Shown piece after piece: positions 17,931-28,312 of a stretch of 64,000 nt of DNA. Each line of letters opens with the position of its first letter. Position 1 is the first letter of the stretch. The notes under the pieces were generated by a model, which was not told the DNA's origin, ran no database searches, and saw only the letters and a program-made list of their open reading frames with translations. Position numbers and translations under genes: made by a program. The stretch is from Pseudoalteromonas rhizosphaerae (GTDB lineage Bacteria; Pseudomonadota; Gammaproteobacteria; Enterobacterales; Alteromonadaceae). The stretch lies in NCBI RefSeq assembly GCF_902498845.1, contig NZ_CABVLM010000009.1, forward strand, positions 1 to 64,000. Reading direction: 5' to 3'.

Positions 17931-18215
17931 ATGTATAAAACCCTATTAATTGCACTCGGTGTTATTAGCCTCAGTGCATGCACAGAACAATTAAATAGTC
18001 AGTCTTTCTCCTGCGATAGCCAGCTAAGCGCCGTTATTACCAGTAACGATGAAGAAAGTGCCACGCTAAATTACAATCAAGTAAATCATTCGCTGACCAA
18101 ACAAATCAGCGCCTCGGGCGTAAAATATACCAATGAAGATGTGCTGTTTTGGACCAAAGGGAATGAAGCAATGTTGATAATTGATGGCAACAAATATCAT
18201 TGTAATTTAGAGTAA
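17931..18215 (+). CDS. mliC: MliC-type lysozyme inhibitor lipoprotein
   Basis: A 94-residue lipoprotein with lipobox LSAC (Cys17). Mature features of the MliC fold are present: two cysteines (SFSCDS and YHCN), the SGVKYTNEDVLFWTKG segment that matches the family's SGARY...WTKG signature, and a final IDGNKYHC strand. MliC proteins sit in the envelope and block C-type lysozyme. I use the ATG at 17931 because AAGG lies 9 nt upstream; an in-frame TTG six bases earlier is less likely. Short and monocistronic, between yedI (divergent) and the chemoreceptor. Confidence 0.78.
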   Translation: MYKTLLIALGVISLSACTEQLNSQSFSCDSQLSAVITSNDEESATLNYNQVNHSLTKQISASGVKYTNEDVLFWTKGNEAMLIIDGNKYHCNLE

Positions 18216-18291
18216 TACAATCGCTCGCCAAACTTATAATTTATAAAAATACTGCTACACTCATAAATAATTAAGTATTTACGGGTTCACT

Positions 18292-20313
18292 ATGCGCGCT
18301 ATTGCTATTAAAACGAAACTAATTTTTGCCTTTGCCACAATTGGTTTTTTAATGCTCGCCAGCAGTAGTTTTTTTTACTGGTCATTAGGACAAATTAATC
18401 ACGCCACTTCGGATATAGAAACTTTAGCTGTACCGGTACAACAGCAAAGTCATGCCTTGCGGTTATCGCTGTTATCAATCACCAAATTTAATGCCGTTGC
18501 ATACAGCCAAACAAGTAAAGCCAGTTTGCAACAGCAGCAACAGAGAACTCATGAAGAACAAGCTTTATTTAAAACCAAGCTAGAAGAATTAAACTCTCAG
18601 CTGCACGACCAACCGCAAATGCTGCAATTACTATCGAAAATAACACAACGCTATCAGCAATTTAGTACCACTAGTGCAACAATGTTTAACACCAAACAAC
18701 AAGGCCTAACAGCAGCAACTCAGGTTACCTCATTAGCAAATGATTACGCTAATAATCTTGCTGACTTGAGTAGTGGCTTACTTGATTTAGAACTAATCGA
18801 AGTAACACCGGAGCAACAATCGTTATTAGCCGCTATTGTTGGTACCGCGACCCGCATTGACGACTTACTATTCACCTTAGGCAATAATGTTAAGAGCATC
18901 AACCACATTAGCTCCCTACAAACACTCACAGAGCACCAACAAGATACCGCTTTTTTATTAGACAATATCCAATCTAATTTTACATACCTACAACAGCAAG
19001 CGAGTGAGTTAAAAAATCAAACAAATTTCAGCAACCTAAAAGACCTTCTCAGCTTAATTAATCAACAGTTGGCAACACTGTACCAGCAACAAAGTACTCT
19101 TTTGACCAGTAAAGTTGCGACCGAGCAAGCCTTTGCTGTATTCCAGCAACAGTTTCAACTTACCGAGCAGCTCATTATTGAGTTAAATCATTTAGCCGAT
19201 AAACGCTTTGATACCTTGCAGGCGGATGCTCAGTCGGTGATCACTACAGGTTCGCGACTCGCGATTATTATAAGTTTAGTGCTTATTTCGTTTGCAGCCT
19301 TGATCTGCTTTTTAACCACCAAAGCAATGTTAAAACCACTCAATGCTGTAAATAAAGCACTATCACGTATCGCTTCTGGGGATTTATCGAAACGTACAAA
19401 GCCCCATAATGATGATGAATTTGGTGTACTTTTAAACAATATCAATCAATTAAGCGATGATCTAAGTACATTACTAAGTGCGATAAGTGATAACGCCCAC
19501 ACCTTAGATCAATCAGCAATTCAAACCAGTGCACAAGGCCAACATATGACCGAAGCAGCACAGCAGCAATTAGATCGTATTGCAGAGGCCGACTCGGTGG
19601 CGCATAGCATGCATAGTAATTCCCAAGCGGTCTGTGAACGAGCTGATAACACCTCTAATGAAGTTGCTAACGCTTCGCAGTTTGCCAATGATGTAAATCA
19701 GATTGCTGATCGTAACAGCCAGCGTATTGCAGCGTTACTGACTCGGCTTGATCAAGCTGTACAAAGTACTAATGAGCTAACCCAACACACACAATTAATT
19801 GGCGCAATCGTGGATACAATTAGCAGTATTGCTGAACAAACTAATTTACTTGCGCTAAACGCTGCTATTGAAGCTGCCCGTGCAGGAGAAAATGGCCGAG
19901 GCTTTGCTGTTGTGGCAGATGAAGTTCGCTCTTTAGCTGCACGAACGCAAAACTCGACTAGCGAAATACATACAATGATCCAAACACTGCAACATCAGGC
20001 CAATACTGCTCATCATGAAATTAACGATGGGCAACAACAAGCAAAAGAATGTGTAGCAAATAGTAGTGAATTAAACCAAGCGGTGGATAAAATAAAAAGT
20101 ACTTTAGTGACAATTAACCAAATGAGTATGCAAATTGCTAGTTCATCACATCACCAGCTTGATAACAGCAATGAGATAAAACAGATTATGGCGCAAGTAA
20201 CGGTGCAAGCACAAACGAATGCCGAACATGCAAAGTCACTCGCCAATCAAAGTGAAGACGTTAACCAACTCGCTCACTCATTAACCAGCGCAGTAGAAAG
20301 ATTTAAGTTCTAA
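18292..20313 (+). CDS. Methyl-accepting chemotaxis protein
   Basis: Inner-membrane chemoreceptor of 673 residues that signals through CheW/CheA to the flagellar motor. Transmembrane helix 1 is at about 10-31. A long helical, Gln-rich periplasmic sensor spans 32-320, with no recognisable PAS or Cache motif, so probably a helical-bundle type. Transmembrane helix 2 is at about 322-343 and HAMP at 344-396. The cytoplasmic coiled coil has the conserved hairpin tip ([19 protein letters not shown], near 515-535). Ligand unknown. No che genes are in the window, so it is an orphan receptor. Confidence 0.93.
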   Translation: MRAIAIKTKLIFAFATIGFLMLASSSFFYWSLGQINHATSDIETLAVPVQQQSHALRLSLLSITKFNAVAYSQTSKASLQQQQQRTHEEQALFKTKLEELNSQLHDQPQMLQLLSKITQRYQQFSTTSATMFNTKQQGLTAATQVTSLANDYANNLADLSSGLLDLELIEVTPEQQSLLAAIVGTATRIDDLLFTLGNNVKSINHISSLQTLTEHQQDTAFLLDNIQSNFTYLQQQASELKNQTNFSNLKDLLSLINQQLATLYQQQSTLLTSKVATEQAFAVFQQQFQLTEQLIIELNHLADKRFDTLQADAQSVITTGSRLAIIISLVLISFAALICFLTTKAMLKPLNAVNKALSRIASGDLSKRTKPHNDDEFGVLLNNINQLSDDLSTLLSAISDNAHTLDQSAIQTSAQGQHMTEAAQQQLDRIAEADSVAHSMHSNSQAVCERADNTSNEVANASQFANDVNQIADRNSQRIAALLTRLDQAVQSTNELTQHTQLIGAIVDTISSIAEQTNLLALNAAIEAARAGENGRGFAVVADEVRSLAARTQNSTSEIHTMIQTLQHQANTAHHEINDGQQQAKECVANSSELNQAVDKIKSTLVTINQMSMQIASSSHHQLDNSNEIKQIMAQVTVQAQTNAEHAKSLANQSEDVNQLAHSLTSAVERFKF

Positions 20314-20357
20314 CTCTGAATATAAAACCCATCTGCAGCTATTGTGATAATGATAAA

Positions 20358-20392
20358 TACACGCCACAGAAATAACGTTGCAGTGGCGTGTA
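20358..20392. terminator. Possible bidirectional terminator
   Basis: TACACGCCAC and GTGGCGTGTA form a perfect GC-rich 10-bp stem with a 15-nt loop between the convergent chemoreceptor and GGDEF-EAL genes. Neither side has a strong T tract, so termination is likely but not certain. Confidence 0.55.
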
Positions 20393-20397
20393 GCAAC

Positions 20398-23031
20398 TTA
20401 TTTATTATTTTGCTCCGCGATAAACTCCCTAATGTATTTATCAAATAGTGCCGCAGGCAGTGGTTTGCTGTATAAAAAACCTTGAATATAATCACAATTT
20501 AGAGCGTTTAAAAAAGCCAGCTGTGCAAAGGTTTCAACTCCTTCGGCAACAACTTTGAGCTGTAGGTTACTAGCCATTGAAATTATTGCACTAACCATCG
20601 CACAATCTTCAAGATCATCCGGTAAGTCTTTTATAAACTCCCGATCTATTTTTAACTTACTCAGCGGAAAACGCTTTAAATAACTCAACGATGAGTAACC
20701 GGTGCCAAAGTCATCAATTGCTAAACCCACGCCGGTTGCCCGTAATGCTTGCAACTGCTGCAAAATATTTGAGCTATTATCAGCAAGTAGCGTTTCTGTA
20801 ATTTCAAGGGTTAAACACTGAGCTGATAACTGCGTTTCCTGTAGAACACTTTTAACTAACGCTTCAATATCTTGGCGAATAAATTGCACGCTAGACATAT
20901 TTACCGTAACAAAAAACTGATCACCGAAACAACCACACCACTTAGCAGCTTCGCGGCATGCTTCTCTGAGTACCCACTCACCAATTGGAATGATTAATCC
21001 TAACTCTTCACATACAGGAATGAATTGTGCCGGCGACACATCGCCAAGCTCCGCACTATGCCATCGCAATAATGCTTCACAGCCGACCGTTTTTTTATCG
21101 TGGCTAATAATTGGCTGAAAATAAACGGTAAACTCGTTATTACTAAGCGCTTTATGAAGAGCATTTTCGAGCCTACTGCGAGCAGTCGCTTGTTCATGCA
21201 AGCCACTGGTAAAGAACTCAAAGCAGTTTCGCCCTTGCGCTTTAGCTTTGTACATAGCGCTATCAGCATTACGTAGTAATATTTTTCGATCGCTGCCATC
21301 GTCGGGGAAAATAGTGATCCCCATACTGCCGGATACAAATACATCTTGCTCACCAATTTTAAATGAAGAACTAAGCGCCAGCAGAGCTTTTGTAGCTAGT
21401 CGCTCAATATCTGCTAACTTATTGATCCCTGGCAGTAATAGCGCAAACTCATCGCCACCTAAACGGGCAACTACGTCAGAGCTGCGCATACATGCTTTAA
21501 GCCTTTTGGCAGCCTCAAGTAATAGTAAATCACCACTATTATGCCCTAAGGTATCGTTAACGCTTTTAAACCGATCTAAATCAATAAAACAAATTGCCAA
21601 ACGCTTATTATCAGCTGTCGCACGGATCATTTCTTGATCTAGCTTGCTATTATAATGATAGCGATTTGCCAAACCCGTTAAGGTATCAAAATTAGTTTGT
21701 AGCCACATTTCCTGTTCATTTTCTTTGCGTAAAGAAATGTCGTTAAATAAGGCAACATAAACTTCAATGTCTTTTTCCTCGTCAAATACTACCGAAATAT
21801 TGACCCAGCTCGGGTAAATACTACCATCTTTGCGGCGGTTCCATATTTCACCTTCCCAGTGCCCAGCCTCATTTAAACGTCGATATAACACTTTAAAAAA
21901 CGATGGTTTATGATGGCCCGAATTTAATATTGCAGGTGATTTACCAAGCACATCTTGTTCTTGATAACCGGTGATCTGTGTGAAGGCTTTATTTACAGCT
22001 TGAATTTCATTATCACGATTAGAAACTAAAATACCTTCATTAGTTGTTGAAAATACCGTGCTCGCGAGTCGTTGTTGTTGAAGTGCTTTTAATTTTAAAG
22101 TGATATCACGAATTAAATGTATTTCACCAATTTTGCTATTTTTTTCGTCGATAACTGCGGTTACTCGTGCCTCTCCCCAAAATACCTCTTTAGCTCCGTG
22201 AAATTGACACTCACTATCAACCCCAACTACTCCTTTCGAACACTCAGTAAATGAGTAAATATTTTTATCTTCCAGTGGCTCGCCTGCCGTCAACTTTTGC
22301 ACAGCCGCAGTATTAGCTGTAATGACCCTATGTTCGACATCCGTGTAAACGAGCAGATCATCAATACTATTGAAAATCGCTTTTAGCGTCGCACTGTCTT
22401 TTTGCGCCGATTTTTTAGCTCGGCGTAATCGCAAAGCTAACATGGTTAAAGTCGCTAACAGTATTAGTAGTACAGAAATAGATATTAGCGCTAACAGCAA
22501 TTGATCGGTGCGTTTTTGTTCTATTTCATTAGTTTGAATGGCAACCAATTGTTCAAGATTTTCTTGATAATGCCAAAGCGCTTTTTCAAGGTTACGTTGA
22601 GATGAAATATCATGTATGACAGAAAATAAAAAATCTTTATTTTCAATTGTAAATGGGGCTGAATAAACGCTAACGGTACGTGTTTCACCGCTCGCTAATC
22701 GGTGTTTGAAAACAAAATAGTTTTGCCCTTTACTCAGAGCAGCTTGGCGTTCCTGTGCAACTTGTTGCTCAGTAAATATATTAATTTGCTGGATACGCAT
22801 TGTTTGCAATTGCGCAATACTGTAACCATAAAATGCTGCCGCTGCTTTATTAGCAAATTTAATTTCACCCGTTTGCGGTTCTACCACTAACATCACGGCA
22901 CTGTGCTCATTAAAAAGCGGCACATTGAGCGCGGAATTTAATGATTGCTTAGCACTTACTTGATCTACAAAGGTAATTACACAGCAAAGAAGAACAGCCT
23001 TGATAAATGTTTTTACGATAAGCCCACCCAT
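20398..23031 (-). CDS. PAS-GGDEF-EAL cyclic-di-GMP turnover protein
   Basis: An 877-residue membrane signalling protein. Order: signal-like hydrophobic segment (7-27), PAS domain (about 38-145), helix linker, a transmembrane helix (178-202), PAS (about 212-312), PAS/PAC (about 325-435), GGDEF domain with intact RLGGDEF (GGDEF 525-529), and EAL domain with EALLR (EAL 652-654) and DDFGTGYSSL. Both catalytic signatures are intact, so it could make and/or degrade c-di-GMP. The gene reads left and ends beside the chemoreceptor. No clear Shine-Dalgarno precedes the ATG at 23031, so the start is uncertain by a few codons. Confidence 0.9.
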   Translation of the reverse strand: MGGLIVKTFIKAVLLCCVITFVDQVSAKQSLNSALNVPLFNEHSAVMLVVEPQTGEIKFANKAAAAFYGYSIAQLQTMRIQQINIFTEQQVAQERQAALSKGQNYFVFKHRLASGETRTVSVYSAPFTIENKDFLFSVIHDISSQRNLEKALWHYQENLEQLVAIQTNEIEQKRTDQLLLALISISVLLILLATLTMLALRLRRAKKSAQKDSATLKAIFNSIDDLLVYTDVEHRVITANTAAVQKLTAGEPLEDKNIYSFTECSKGVVGVDSECQFHGAKEVFWGEARVTAVIDEKNSKIGEIHLIRDITLKLKALQQQRLASTVFSTTNEGILVSNRDNEIQAVNKAFTQITGYQEQDVLGKSPAILNSGHHKPSFFKVLYRRLNEAGHWEGEIWNRRKDGSIYPSWVNISVVFDEEKDIEVYVALFNDISLRKENEQEMWLQTNFDTLTGLANRYHYNSKLDQEMIRATADNKRLAICFIDLDRFKSVNDTLGHNSGDLLLLEAAKRLKACMRSSDVVARLGGDEFALLLPGINKLADIERLATKALLALSSSFKIGEQDVFVSGSMGITIFPDDGSDRKILLRNADSAMYKAKAQGRNCFEFFTSGLHEQATARSRLENALHKALSNNEFTVYFQPIISHDKKTVGCEALLRWHSAELGDVSPAQFIPVCEELGLIIPIGEWVLREACREAAKWCGCFGDQFFVTVNMSSVQFIRQDIEALVKSVLQETQLSAQCLTLEITETLLADNSSNILQQLQALRATGVGLAIDDFGTGYSSLSYLKRFPLSKLKIDREFIKDLPDDLEDCAMVSAIISMASNLQLKVVAEGVETFAQLAFLNALNCDYIQGFLYSKPLPAALFDKYIREFIAEQNNK

Positions 23032-23197
23032 TAATCAAAAACTCATTTCAAACATTTGTCCTAAACTATAGCTTACTCACCTTATAATGTAACAAAAATG
23101 ATCGCTTAAATGCGCTCTAAAAACACCTCATTAATTCGCTTAACGTCTTTATTTAAGTATAATGCCAACAGTCTTTTAAGCTTTAAAGCGGCCCACA

Positions 23198-24664
23198 ATG
23201 AAATACAAAGATCTACGTGATTTTATCGATTTATTAGAAAAAAAAGGTGAACTGAAGCGTATTCACCAAGAAATTGATCCTTATCTTGAAATGACCGAAA
23301 TTGCCGACCGCACACTACGTGCTAAGGGACCCGCTTTATTGTTTGAAAACCCTAAAGGTTATGATATCCCCGTACTAGCTAACTTATTTGGTACACCAGA
23401 GCGTGTTGCCATGGGAATGGGTAAAGAACACGTTAGCGAACTACGGGAAGTCGGTAAGTTGCTGGCATTTTTAAAAGAGCCAGAGCCACCAAAAGGCATT
23501 AGAGAAGCATTTAGCCAAATTCCAGTGTTTAAGCAAGTATTAAATATGCCTGCCAAAGAAGTTAAAAAAGCGCCTTGTCAGCAAATTATTCTAGAAGGCG
23601 ATGATGTTGATTTAACTAAGCTGCCAATTCAACACTGCTGGCCTGGTGATGTGGCTCCATTAATCACTTGGGGTTTAACCGTCACCAAAGGACCTTTCAA
23701 AAAACGCCAAAACTTAGGTATTTACCGCCAACAATTACTCGGTAAAAATAAAATCATTATGCGCTGGTTATCACACCGTGGCGGTGCTCTCGATTTTCAA
23801 GAATGGTGTAAAGAAAACCCAGGCCAACCTTATCCGGTATCGGTAGCATTGGGTGCTGATCCTGCGACAATCCTAGGTGCCGTCACGCCAGTGCCAGATA
23901 CCTTGAGTGAATACGCCTTTGCCGGCTTGCTACGTGGTAGCAAAACAGAAGTAGTTAAGTCGATCTCCAATGATTTACAAGTTCCTGCCAGTGCTGAAAT
24001 AGTTCTTGAAGGCTATATAATGCCGGGCGAAATGGCACCTGAAGGCCCTTATGGCGATCACACGGGTTATTACAATGAGGTTGATAACTTCCCTGTTATG
24101 ACCGTGACCCACATGACACATCGTAAAGATCCTATTTATCACAGCACTTTTACTGGTCGTCCACCAGATGAGCCGGCAATTTTAGGAGTCGCACTCAATG
24201 AAGTCTTCGTACCTATTTTACAAAAGCAATTTCCTGAGATAGTCGATTTTTATCTACCGCCAGAAGGCTGTTCATATCGTATGGCGATAGTGACAATGAA
24301 AAAACAATATCCAGGTCATGCCAAGCGCGTGATGATGGGGGTATGGTCGTTCTTGCGTCAGTTTATGTACACAAAGTTTGTCATTGTCTGTGATGATGAC
24401 GTTAACGCACGTGATTGGAATGACGTGATCTGGGCGATTACTACACGTATGGATCCCGCCCGCGACACGACTCTAATTGAAAACACTCCGATTGATTATT
24501 TAGACTTTGCATCACCGGTTTCAGGTCTTGGTTCAAAAATGGGTATGGATGCCACTAATAAATGGCCCGGCGAAACCACTCGTGAGTGGGGCGAACCCAT
24601 TGTGATGGATCAAGCGACTAAAGATCGCGTCGATGAAATCTGGCAAAGCTTAGATATTCTTTAA
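23198..24664 (+). CDS. ubiD: 4-hydroxy-3-polyprenylbenzoate decarboxylase UbiD
   Basis: Decarboxylates 3-polyprenyl-4-hydroxybenzoate in ubiquinone synthesis, using prenylated FMN supplied by UbiX. The 488 residues match the family (about 490-500). The protein has the typical start ([14 protein letters not shown]), the NLFGT segment, and the conserved Glu/Arg catalytic region around 275-300 ([13 protein letters not shown]). The C-terminal part contains DPARDTTL. It is followed 86 bp downstream by fre, the same pairing as in E. coli, where the flavin reductase was once assigned to ubiquinone synthesis. Very confident. Confidence 0.97.
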   Translation: MKYKDLRDFIDLLEKKGELKRIHQEIDPYLEMTEIADRTLRAKGPALLFENPKGYDIPVLANLFGTPERVAMGMGKEHVSELREVGKLLAFLKEPEPPKGIREAFSQIPVFKQVLNMPAKEVKKAPCQQIILEGDDVDLTKLPIQHCWPGDVAPLITWGLTVTKGPFKKRQNLGIYRQQLLGKNKIIMRWLSHRGGALDFQEWCKENPGQPYPVSVALGADPATILGAVTPVPDTLSEYAFAGLLRGSKTEVVKSISNDLQVPASAEIVLEGYIMPGEMAPEGPYGDHTGYYNEVDNFPVMTVTHMTHRKDPIYHSTFTGRPPDEPAILGVALNEVFVPILQKQFPEIVDFYLPPEGCSYRMAIVTMKKQYPGHAKRVMMGVWSFLRQFMYTKFVIVCDDDVNARDWNDVIWAITTRMDPARDTTLIENTPIDYLDFASPVSGLGSKMGMDATNKWPGETTREWGEPIVMDQATKDRVDEIWQSLDIL

Positions 24665-24750
24665 CAGCTCTTTTAGAGGCTATAAACTCACTATGCGGAT
24701 ATGTTATTATTGTTCAAATAAAGTGCGTATCCGCTAATTTAAGGTAAAAC

Positions 24751-25464
24751 ATGCAAACATTACACGCTGAAGTTGTCGCTATCAGCCCACTCACTGAATT
24801 TGTTCACAAAGTAATTTTAAAACCTGTTGAAAGCGTCACCTTTGAAGCTGGCCAATATTTGCAAGTAGTGCTTGGCGAAAAAGACAAGCGCGCGTTTTCA
24901 ATTGCCAGCCGCCCTTCACAGTCTGATGAGCTAGAACTCCATATTGGCGCATCTGCAGTTGATTCATATGCAATGCAAACTTTAGAGCATCTTCGCCAAG
25001 CCCATGCTGAGAAAACTCAGGTGTTGATTGAAGCCGGCTTAGGCATTTCACAGTTGCGTCTCCAATGCGAACGCCCAATTATTTTACTCGCTGGCGGCAC
25101 TGGGTTTTCATACGCAAAATCTATGGCTGATCATTTAAGTGAAATCGGTTGTGAGCGTCCGGTATTGTTCTATTGGGGTGTGCGTGAAGAGTCAGCCTTG
25201 TATGCGCATACTGAAATGCAAACATGGGCCGATAGCCGTGAAAACTTTACCTTTATACCAGTAGTTGAAAACCCAACAGCTAGCTGGACAGGCCACACAG
25301 GCTACGTACATAAAGCGGTGATGAACGATATCGTATCGCTTGCCCCATATGATATTTACATGGCAGGGCGTTTTGACATGATAGGTATTGTCCGCGATGA
25401 TTTCCTAGCACATGGTGCAATTCGCGAAAACATGTACGCCGATGCATTTGCATTTATAAAATAG
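24751..25464 (+). CDS. fre: NAD(P)H-flavin reductase Fre
   Basis: Cytoplasmic enzyme that reduces free riboflavin, FMN or FAD with NAD(P)H. The 237-residue protein has the flavin-binding RxFS motif (RAFSIASRP, near residue 50) and the pyridine-nucleotide loop (LAGGTGFSYAKS, near 112). It ends like E. coli Fre with a Tyr-Ala-Asp-Ala-Phe tail (MYADAFAF). It lies directly behind ubiD on the same strand and may supply reduced flavin for UbiX/UbiD chemistry, an inference from position. The luxG-type reductases are close relatives, but no lux genes are present. Confidence 0.93.
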   Translation: MQTLHAEVVAISPLTEFVHKVILKPVESVTFEAGQYLQVVLGEKDKRAFSIASRPSQSDELELHIGASAVDSYAMQTLEHLRQAHAEKTQVLIEAGLGISQLRLQCERPIILLAGGTGFSYAKSMADHLSEIGCERPVLFYWGVREESALYAHTEMQTWADSRENFTFIPVVENPTASWTGHTGYVHKAVMNDIVSLAPYDIYMAGRFDMIGIVRDDFLAHGAIRENMYADAFAFIK

Positions 25465-25473
25465 TATAACCAG

Positions 25474-25510
25474 AGTAACCAGCTTAATTTTTATCCGTAA
25501 GCTGGTTACT
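25474..25510 (+). repeat. 13-bp perfect inverted repeat after fre
   Basis: AGTAACCAGCTTA (25474-25486) and TAAGCTGGTTACT (25498-25510) pair perfectly across an 11-nt loop. No T tract follows on the plus strand. It begins 9 bp after the fre stop and may be a Rho-type terminator pause, a 3'-end stabiliser or an operator for the next unit. Confidence 0.6.
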
Positions 25511-25566
25511 GACACTCCCTGACAGCCCGCTATGATTTACTTAGCTCTTCTTAAACAAGGAGAACT

Positions 25567-25890
25567 ATGATGACCACAAATTTAATCGAAGTTGTAAATT
25601 TCAAACTAAAGACTGATACAAATTTAGCGCAGTTCCATATCGCTAATAATGATTTTCAGCGTTATATTGATAACCAATCAGGCGTACTTTACCGCTCCCT
25701 TGCTAAACAAGCCGATACCCAGCAATATAGTAGTATCATTTATTTTGCTACGGTTGCTGATGCCCAAAAACTGCGTGATACATTTTTTGATAATGCTATT
25801 TGCCAACAGTACACTTCTCTCATTGCAAAAGAATCGATAAAGCTGGATCGTTTTGAAGTGCTTAGCCAAACAGCTTGCCAACAAAGCTAA
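25567..25890 (+). CDS. Small dimeric alpha/beta-barrel-like protein
   Basis: A 107-residue cytoplasmic protein with no named orthologue that I recognise. The pattern (beta strand IEVVNFKLK, helix, IDNQSGVLYRSLAKQ, strand SSIIYFATVADAQ, helix, final strand) resembles ferredoxin-like ABM/EthD-type small proteins that dimerise into an alpha-beta barrel. The spacing of the strong AAGGAGA fits either of the adjacent ATG codons at 25567 and 25570. The next gene, 29 bp on, encodes a WYL regulator, and the two are probably co-transcribed. Enzymatic activity is not predictable. Confidence 0.55.
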   Translation: MMTTNLIEVVNFKLKTDTNLAQFHIANNDFQRYIDNQSGVLYRSLAKQADTQQYSSIIYFATVADAQKLRDTFFDNAICQQYTSLIAKESIKLDRFEVLSQTACQQS

Positions 25891-25919
25891 CACTGTATTT
25901 TTGAAAACAAGGATAACCA

Positions 25920-26633
25920 ATGCACAAATCAGAGCGGCTATTTCAATTAGTAAACATACTTAAGAGTCGCCGCTTTGCGATCACTGCAAACGAACTTGCC
26001 AATAAATTACAGGTATCTCAGCGAACAATTTATCGCGATATTCAGCACTTACAGAGCTCGGGCGTGCCCGTTGAAGGTGAGGCAGGCACTGGCTATTTAA
26101 TTACCGATTACGACCTACCACCGATGATGTTTACTCTTGAGGAGCTACAAGCACTGTTGCTAGGTAGTAAAATGGTCAGCGCTTGGACTGATCCACAGTT
26201 AGCGGCGAATGCCCAAGCTGCAATGACTAAAATTAATGCAGTGTTGCCTAACAGGTTAAAGCAACGCGTTGCAGAGCTGCCGTATTTAGTCTCTGCATTT
26301 CATCACGATAAAAGCCACCAAACGACCACTTTGATACTTCGTAAAGCCATCACTAATAAAACCTGCATTGAATTTCATTATCTGGATGTAAACCAACGAC
26401 CAACTCAGCGTATTGTCGACCCTTTAGGACTGGTATATTGGGGAGCAAAGTGGACTCTTATCGCTTATTGTCAGTTGCGCAGTGACTACCGAGAGTTTCG
26501 CTTAGATCGTATTCAAAGCATTATTCCACTCGCCAAGGCATTTGATACTAATTCACAAAAAAGCTTAGCGCATTATATGGAGTTAGTGAAAGCCAAATAC
26601 CAAACTCACTCTGATGGTCTGGCTCATAATTAA
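25920..26633 (+). CDS. YafY-type HTH/WYL transcriptional regulator
   Basis: A 237-residue DNA-binding regulator. It has an N-terminal winged helix-turn-helix (about 1-60, with LQVSQRTIYRDIQHLQSSG) and a C-terminal WYL domain (about 140-225) that senses small ligands or nucleic acid. The WYL region has ...YWGAKWTLIAYC and the conserved arginine run REFRLDRI. AAGGA precedes the ATG. WYL regulators often control the gene beside them, so the small barrel protein upstream is the natural candidate target; this is inference. Confidence 0.88.
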   Translation: MHKSERLFQLVNILKSRRFAITANELANKLQVSQRTIYRDIQHLQSSGVPVEGEAGTGYLITDYDLPPMMFTLEELQALLLGSKMVSAWTDPQLAANAQAAMTKINAVLPNRLKQRVAELPYLVSAFHHDKSHQTTTLILRKAITNKTCIEFHYLDVNQRPTQRIVDPLGLVYWGAKWTLIAYCQLRSDYREFRLDRIQSIIPLAKAFDTNSQKSLAHYMELVKAKYQTHSDGLAHN

Positions 26634-26741
26634 ATTTAGCTGTGATTGTTGTTACCTATCAGCGCAATCAACATAAACAATTTCACAAACGGCCAATCCT
26701 TAACCATACTTTGAATAACTCATTAATTGGGAGAGACCCAA

Positions 26742-27155
26742 ATGTTAAACACCAAAGTAAAAGATTTTATGCAGCGCAAGTTACCGCATATAACCCCTGA
26801 AACCGAGATGACCACAGCAATTGCAGAACTACAAAAATTCAAACTACTGGGAGCGCCAGTGTTTGATGATAATAAATGTTTAGTGGGCTTTATTTCTGAG
26901 CAAGAACTGCTAAAACCGTTAATGCAAAATAGTTATTTTTGTGACGGTGTGGTTAAGGTTTCACAACTGATGCAAACCGAGGTTGTAACCGTCAACGGCG
27001 ACACCAACATAATGGAACTTGCAGAGCAAATGAAAACCGGTAAGCCGAAAAACTACCCTGTTGTAGAAGGCACTACGGTCATAGGCATGATAGGCCGTAG
27101 TGATATTCTTAAAGCCATGTTTGATAACTACCTAAGCTGCCAACGTGAGCATTAG
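26742..27155 (+). CDS. Tandem CBS-domain protein
   Basis: A 137-residue protein made almost entirely of two CBS motifs (about 5-60 and 75-130). Both have the typical strand-helix turns (LGAPVFDDNKCLVGFISEQEL and NYPVVEGTTVIGMIGRSDIL). Such free-standing pairs bind adenine nucleotides and regulate partners. The ATG at 26742 has GGGAGA about 8 nt upstream. An in-frame TTG at 26727 lies in front of that Shine-Dalgarno and is rejected. It is convergent with the adenosine deaminase gene, whose substrate or product pools it could sense, but that link is speculative. Confidence 0.85.
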   Translation: MLNTKVKDFMQRKLPHITPETEMTTAIAELQKFKLLGAPVFDDNKCLVGFISEQELLKPLMQNSYFCDGVVKVSQLMQTEVVTVNGDTNIMELAEQMKTGKPKNYPVVEGTTVIGMIGRSDILKAMFDNYLSCQREH

Positions 27156-27185
27156 GCGCATAATTTAATGGCTTGTGCATCGTAA

Positions 27186-28187
27186 CTATCGAGCAGCGAC
27201 TGCTTGCTTTAGTTGCTGTTTTTCAGCATCACTCAAGTATGCAATATCAAGTGCATTGGCTTGGGCTTTTTCCATATCAGCCTGAGTCAGTCCTGCAGCA
27301 GGTCCTGCAACCATGTATTCATGTTCAATTTCGATGCCTTCCACTGCGGGATCATCGGTATTAATACACGCTAAAATACCATGATCTAAGAAGCGCTTCA
27401 GTGGATGTACATCTAAACTCGCTACTGTGCTGGTTTGCACGTTACTAGTTAGGCACGATTCAATACCTATGCGTTTATCACGTAGGTAGTCCATTAGCTT
27501 GGCATCTTCAATAGCTTTGACACCATGGCCAATACGCTCAGCACCTAGCTCATTGATTGCTTGCCAAATACTGGCAGCTCCCAGAGCTTCACCGGCGTGA
27601 ATCGTTGCGCTAAGGTAAGCATCACGTACTTGCTTAAAGTGATCGACAAATAACTCGCCCGGAAAGCCAATTTCATCACCAGCTAAGTCCACTGCAACTA
27701 AATCATTTTTAAACGCGAGTAAGGCATCTAACTCTTGCTGGCAAACTCTAGTACCATAAGTACGTGATAATATACCAATCAGGTTAGCTTTAACCGTGCT
27801 ACTTTGAGTCGCACTTTTAATACCATCAACTACAGCTTCAACAACACCTTGTGGATGTAAGCCTTGGCTTTGTGCCATGTAGTAAGGGCTAAAACGCAGC
27901 TCTACATAATCAAGACCTTGTGCTTGCGCATCTTCAATATTTTCGATGGCAATACGCCGACACGCATCGTAATCACCCAATACCGTGACGCCCCAGTCAA
28001 GCTTTTGTAAAAAAGCCATTAAGTTAGGCTCAGGATCGATAACTTGCACATGCGGTATTAAGTCTGCAACATTATCAGCAGGCAGCTTAATATTGAACTG
28101 ACGACCTAAATCAAGAATAGTTTGCGCGCGGACATTACCATCTAAATGGCGATGGATATCTAGCAAAGGGAGTTTTTTATTGATCAT
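27186..28187 (-). CDS. add: Adenosine deaminase
   Basis: Deaminates adenosine and deoxyadenosine to inosine in purine salvage. The 333-residue product from the ATG at 28187 equals the E. coli Add length. Zinc ligands and catalytic residues are visible: DIHRHLDGN near residue 10, the HAGEA motif with catalytic Glu, RIGHGVKAI, the SCLTSN segment, and NTDDP with the metal Asp. A GTG codon nine bases upstream (28196) is in frame, but the family start supports 28187. Single gene, convergent with the CBS gene. Confidence 0.95.
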   Translation of the reverse strand: MINKKLPLLDIHRHLDGNVRAQTILDLGRQFNIKLPADNVADLIPHVQVIDPEPNLMAFLQKLDWGVTVLGDYDACRRIAIENIEDAQAQGLDYVELRFSPYYMAQSQGLHPQGVVEAVVDGIKSATQSSTVKANLIGILSRTYGTRVCQQELDALLAFKNDLVAVDLAGDEIGFPGELFVDHFKQVRDAYLSATIHAGEALGAASIWQAINELGAERIGHGVKAIEDAKLMDYLRDKRIGIESCLTSNVQTSTVASLDVHPLKRFLDHGILACINTDDPAVEGIEIEHEYMVAGPAAGLTQADMEKAQANALDIAYLSDAEKQQLKQAVAAR

Positions 28188-28312
28188 AATTAGCACTCAG
28201 TTCAGTTAATTTGCGCGGATCATACGCACTTAAATCGGTAATTCAAGTTTAGATGATTTTGTTTGTATTATTGAGGTCATTTGTCAGCCCCGCTCGATAA
28301 AAGTACTAAAAA

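Noticed and set aside
21248..21637. 129-codon open frame on the plus strand inside the GGDEF-EAL gene
   Set aside because: Antisense shadow of the GGDEF domain; Ser-rich product and no translation signals.
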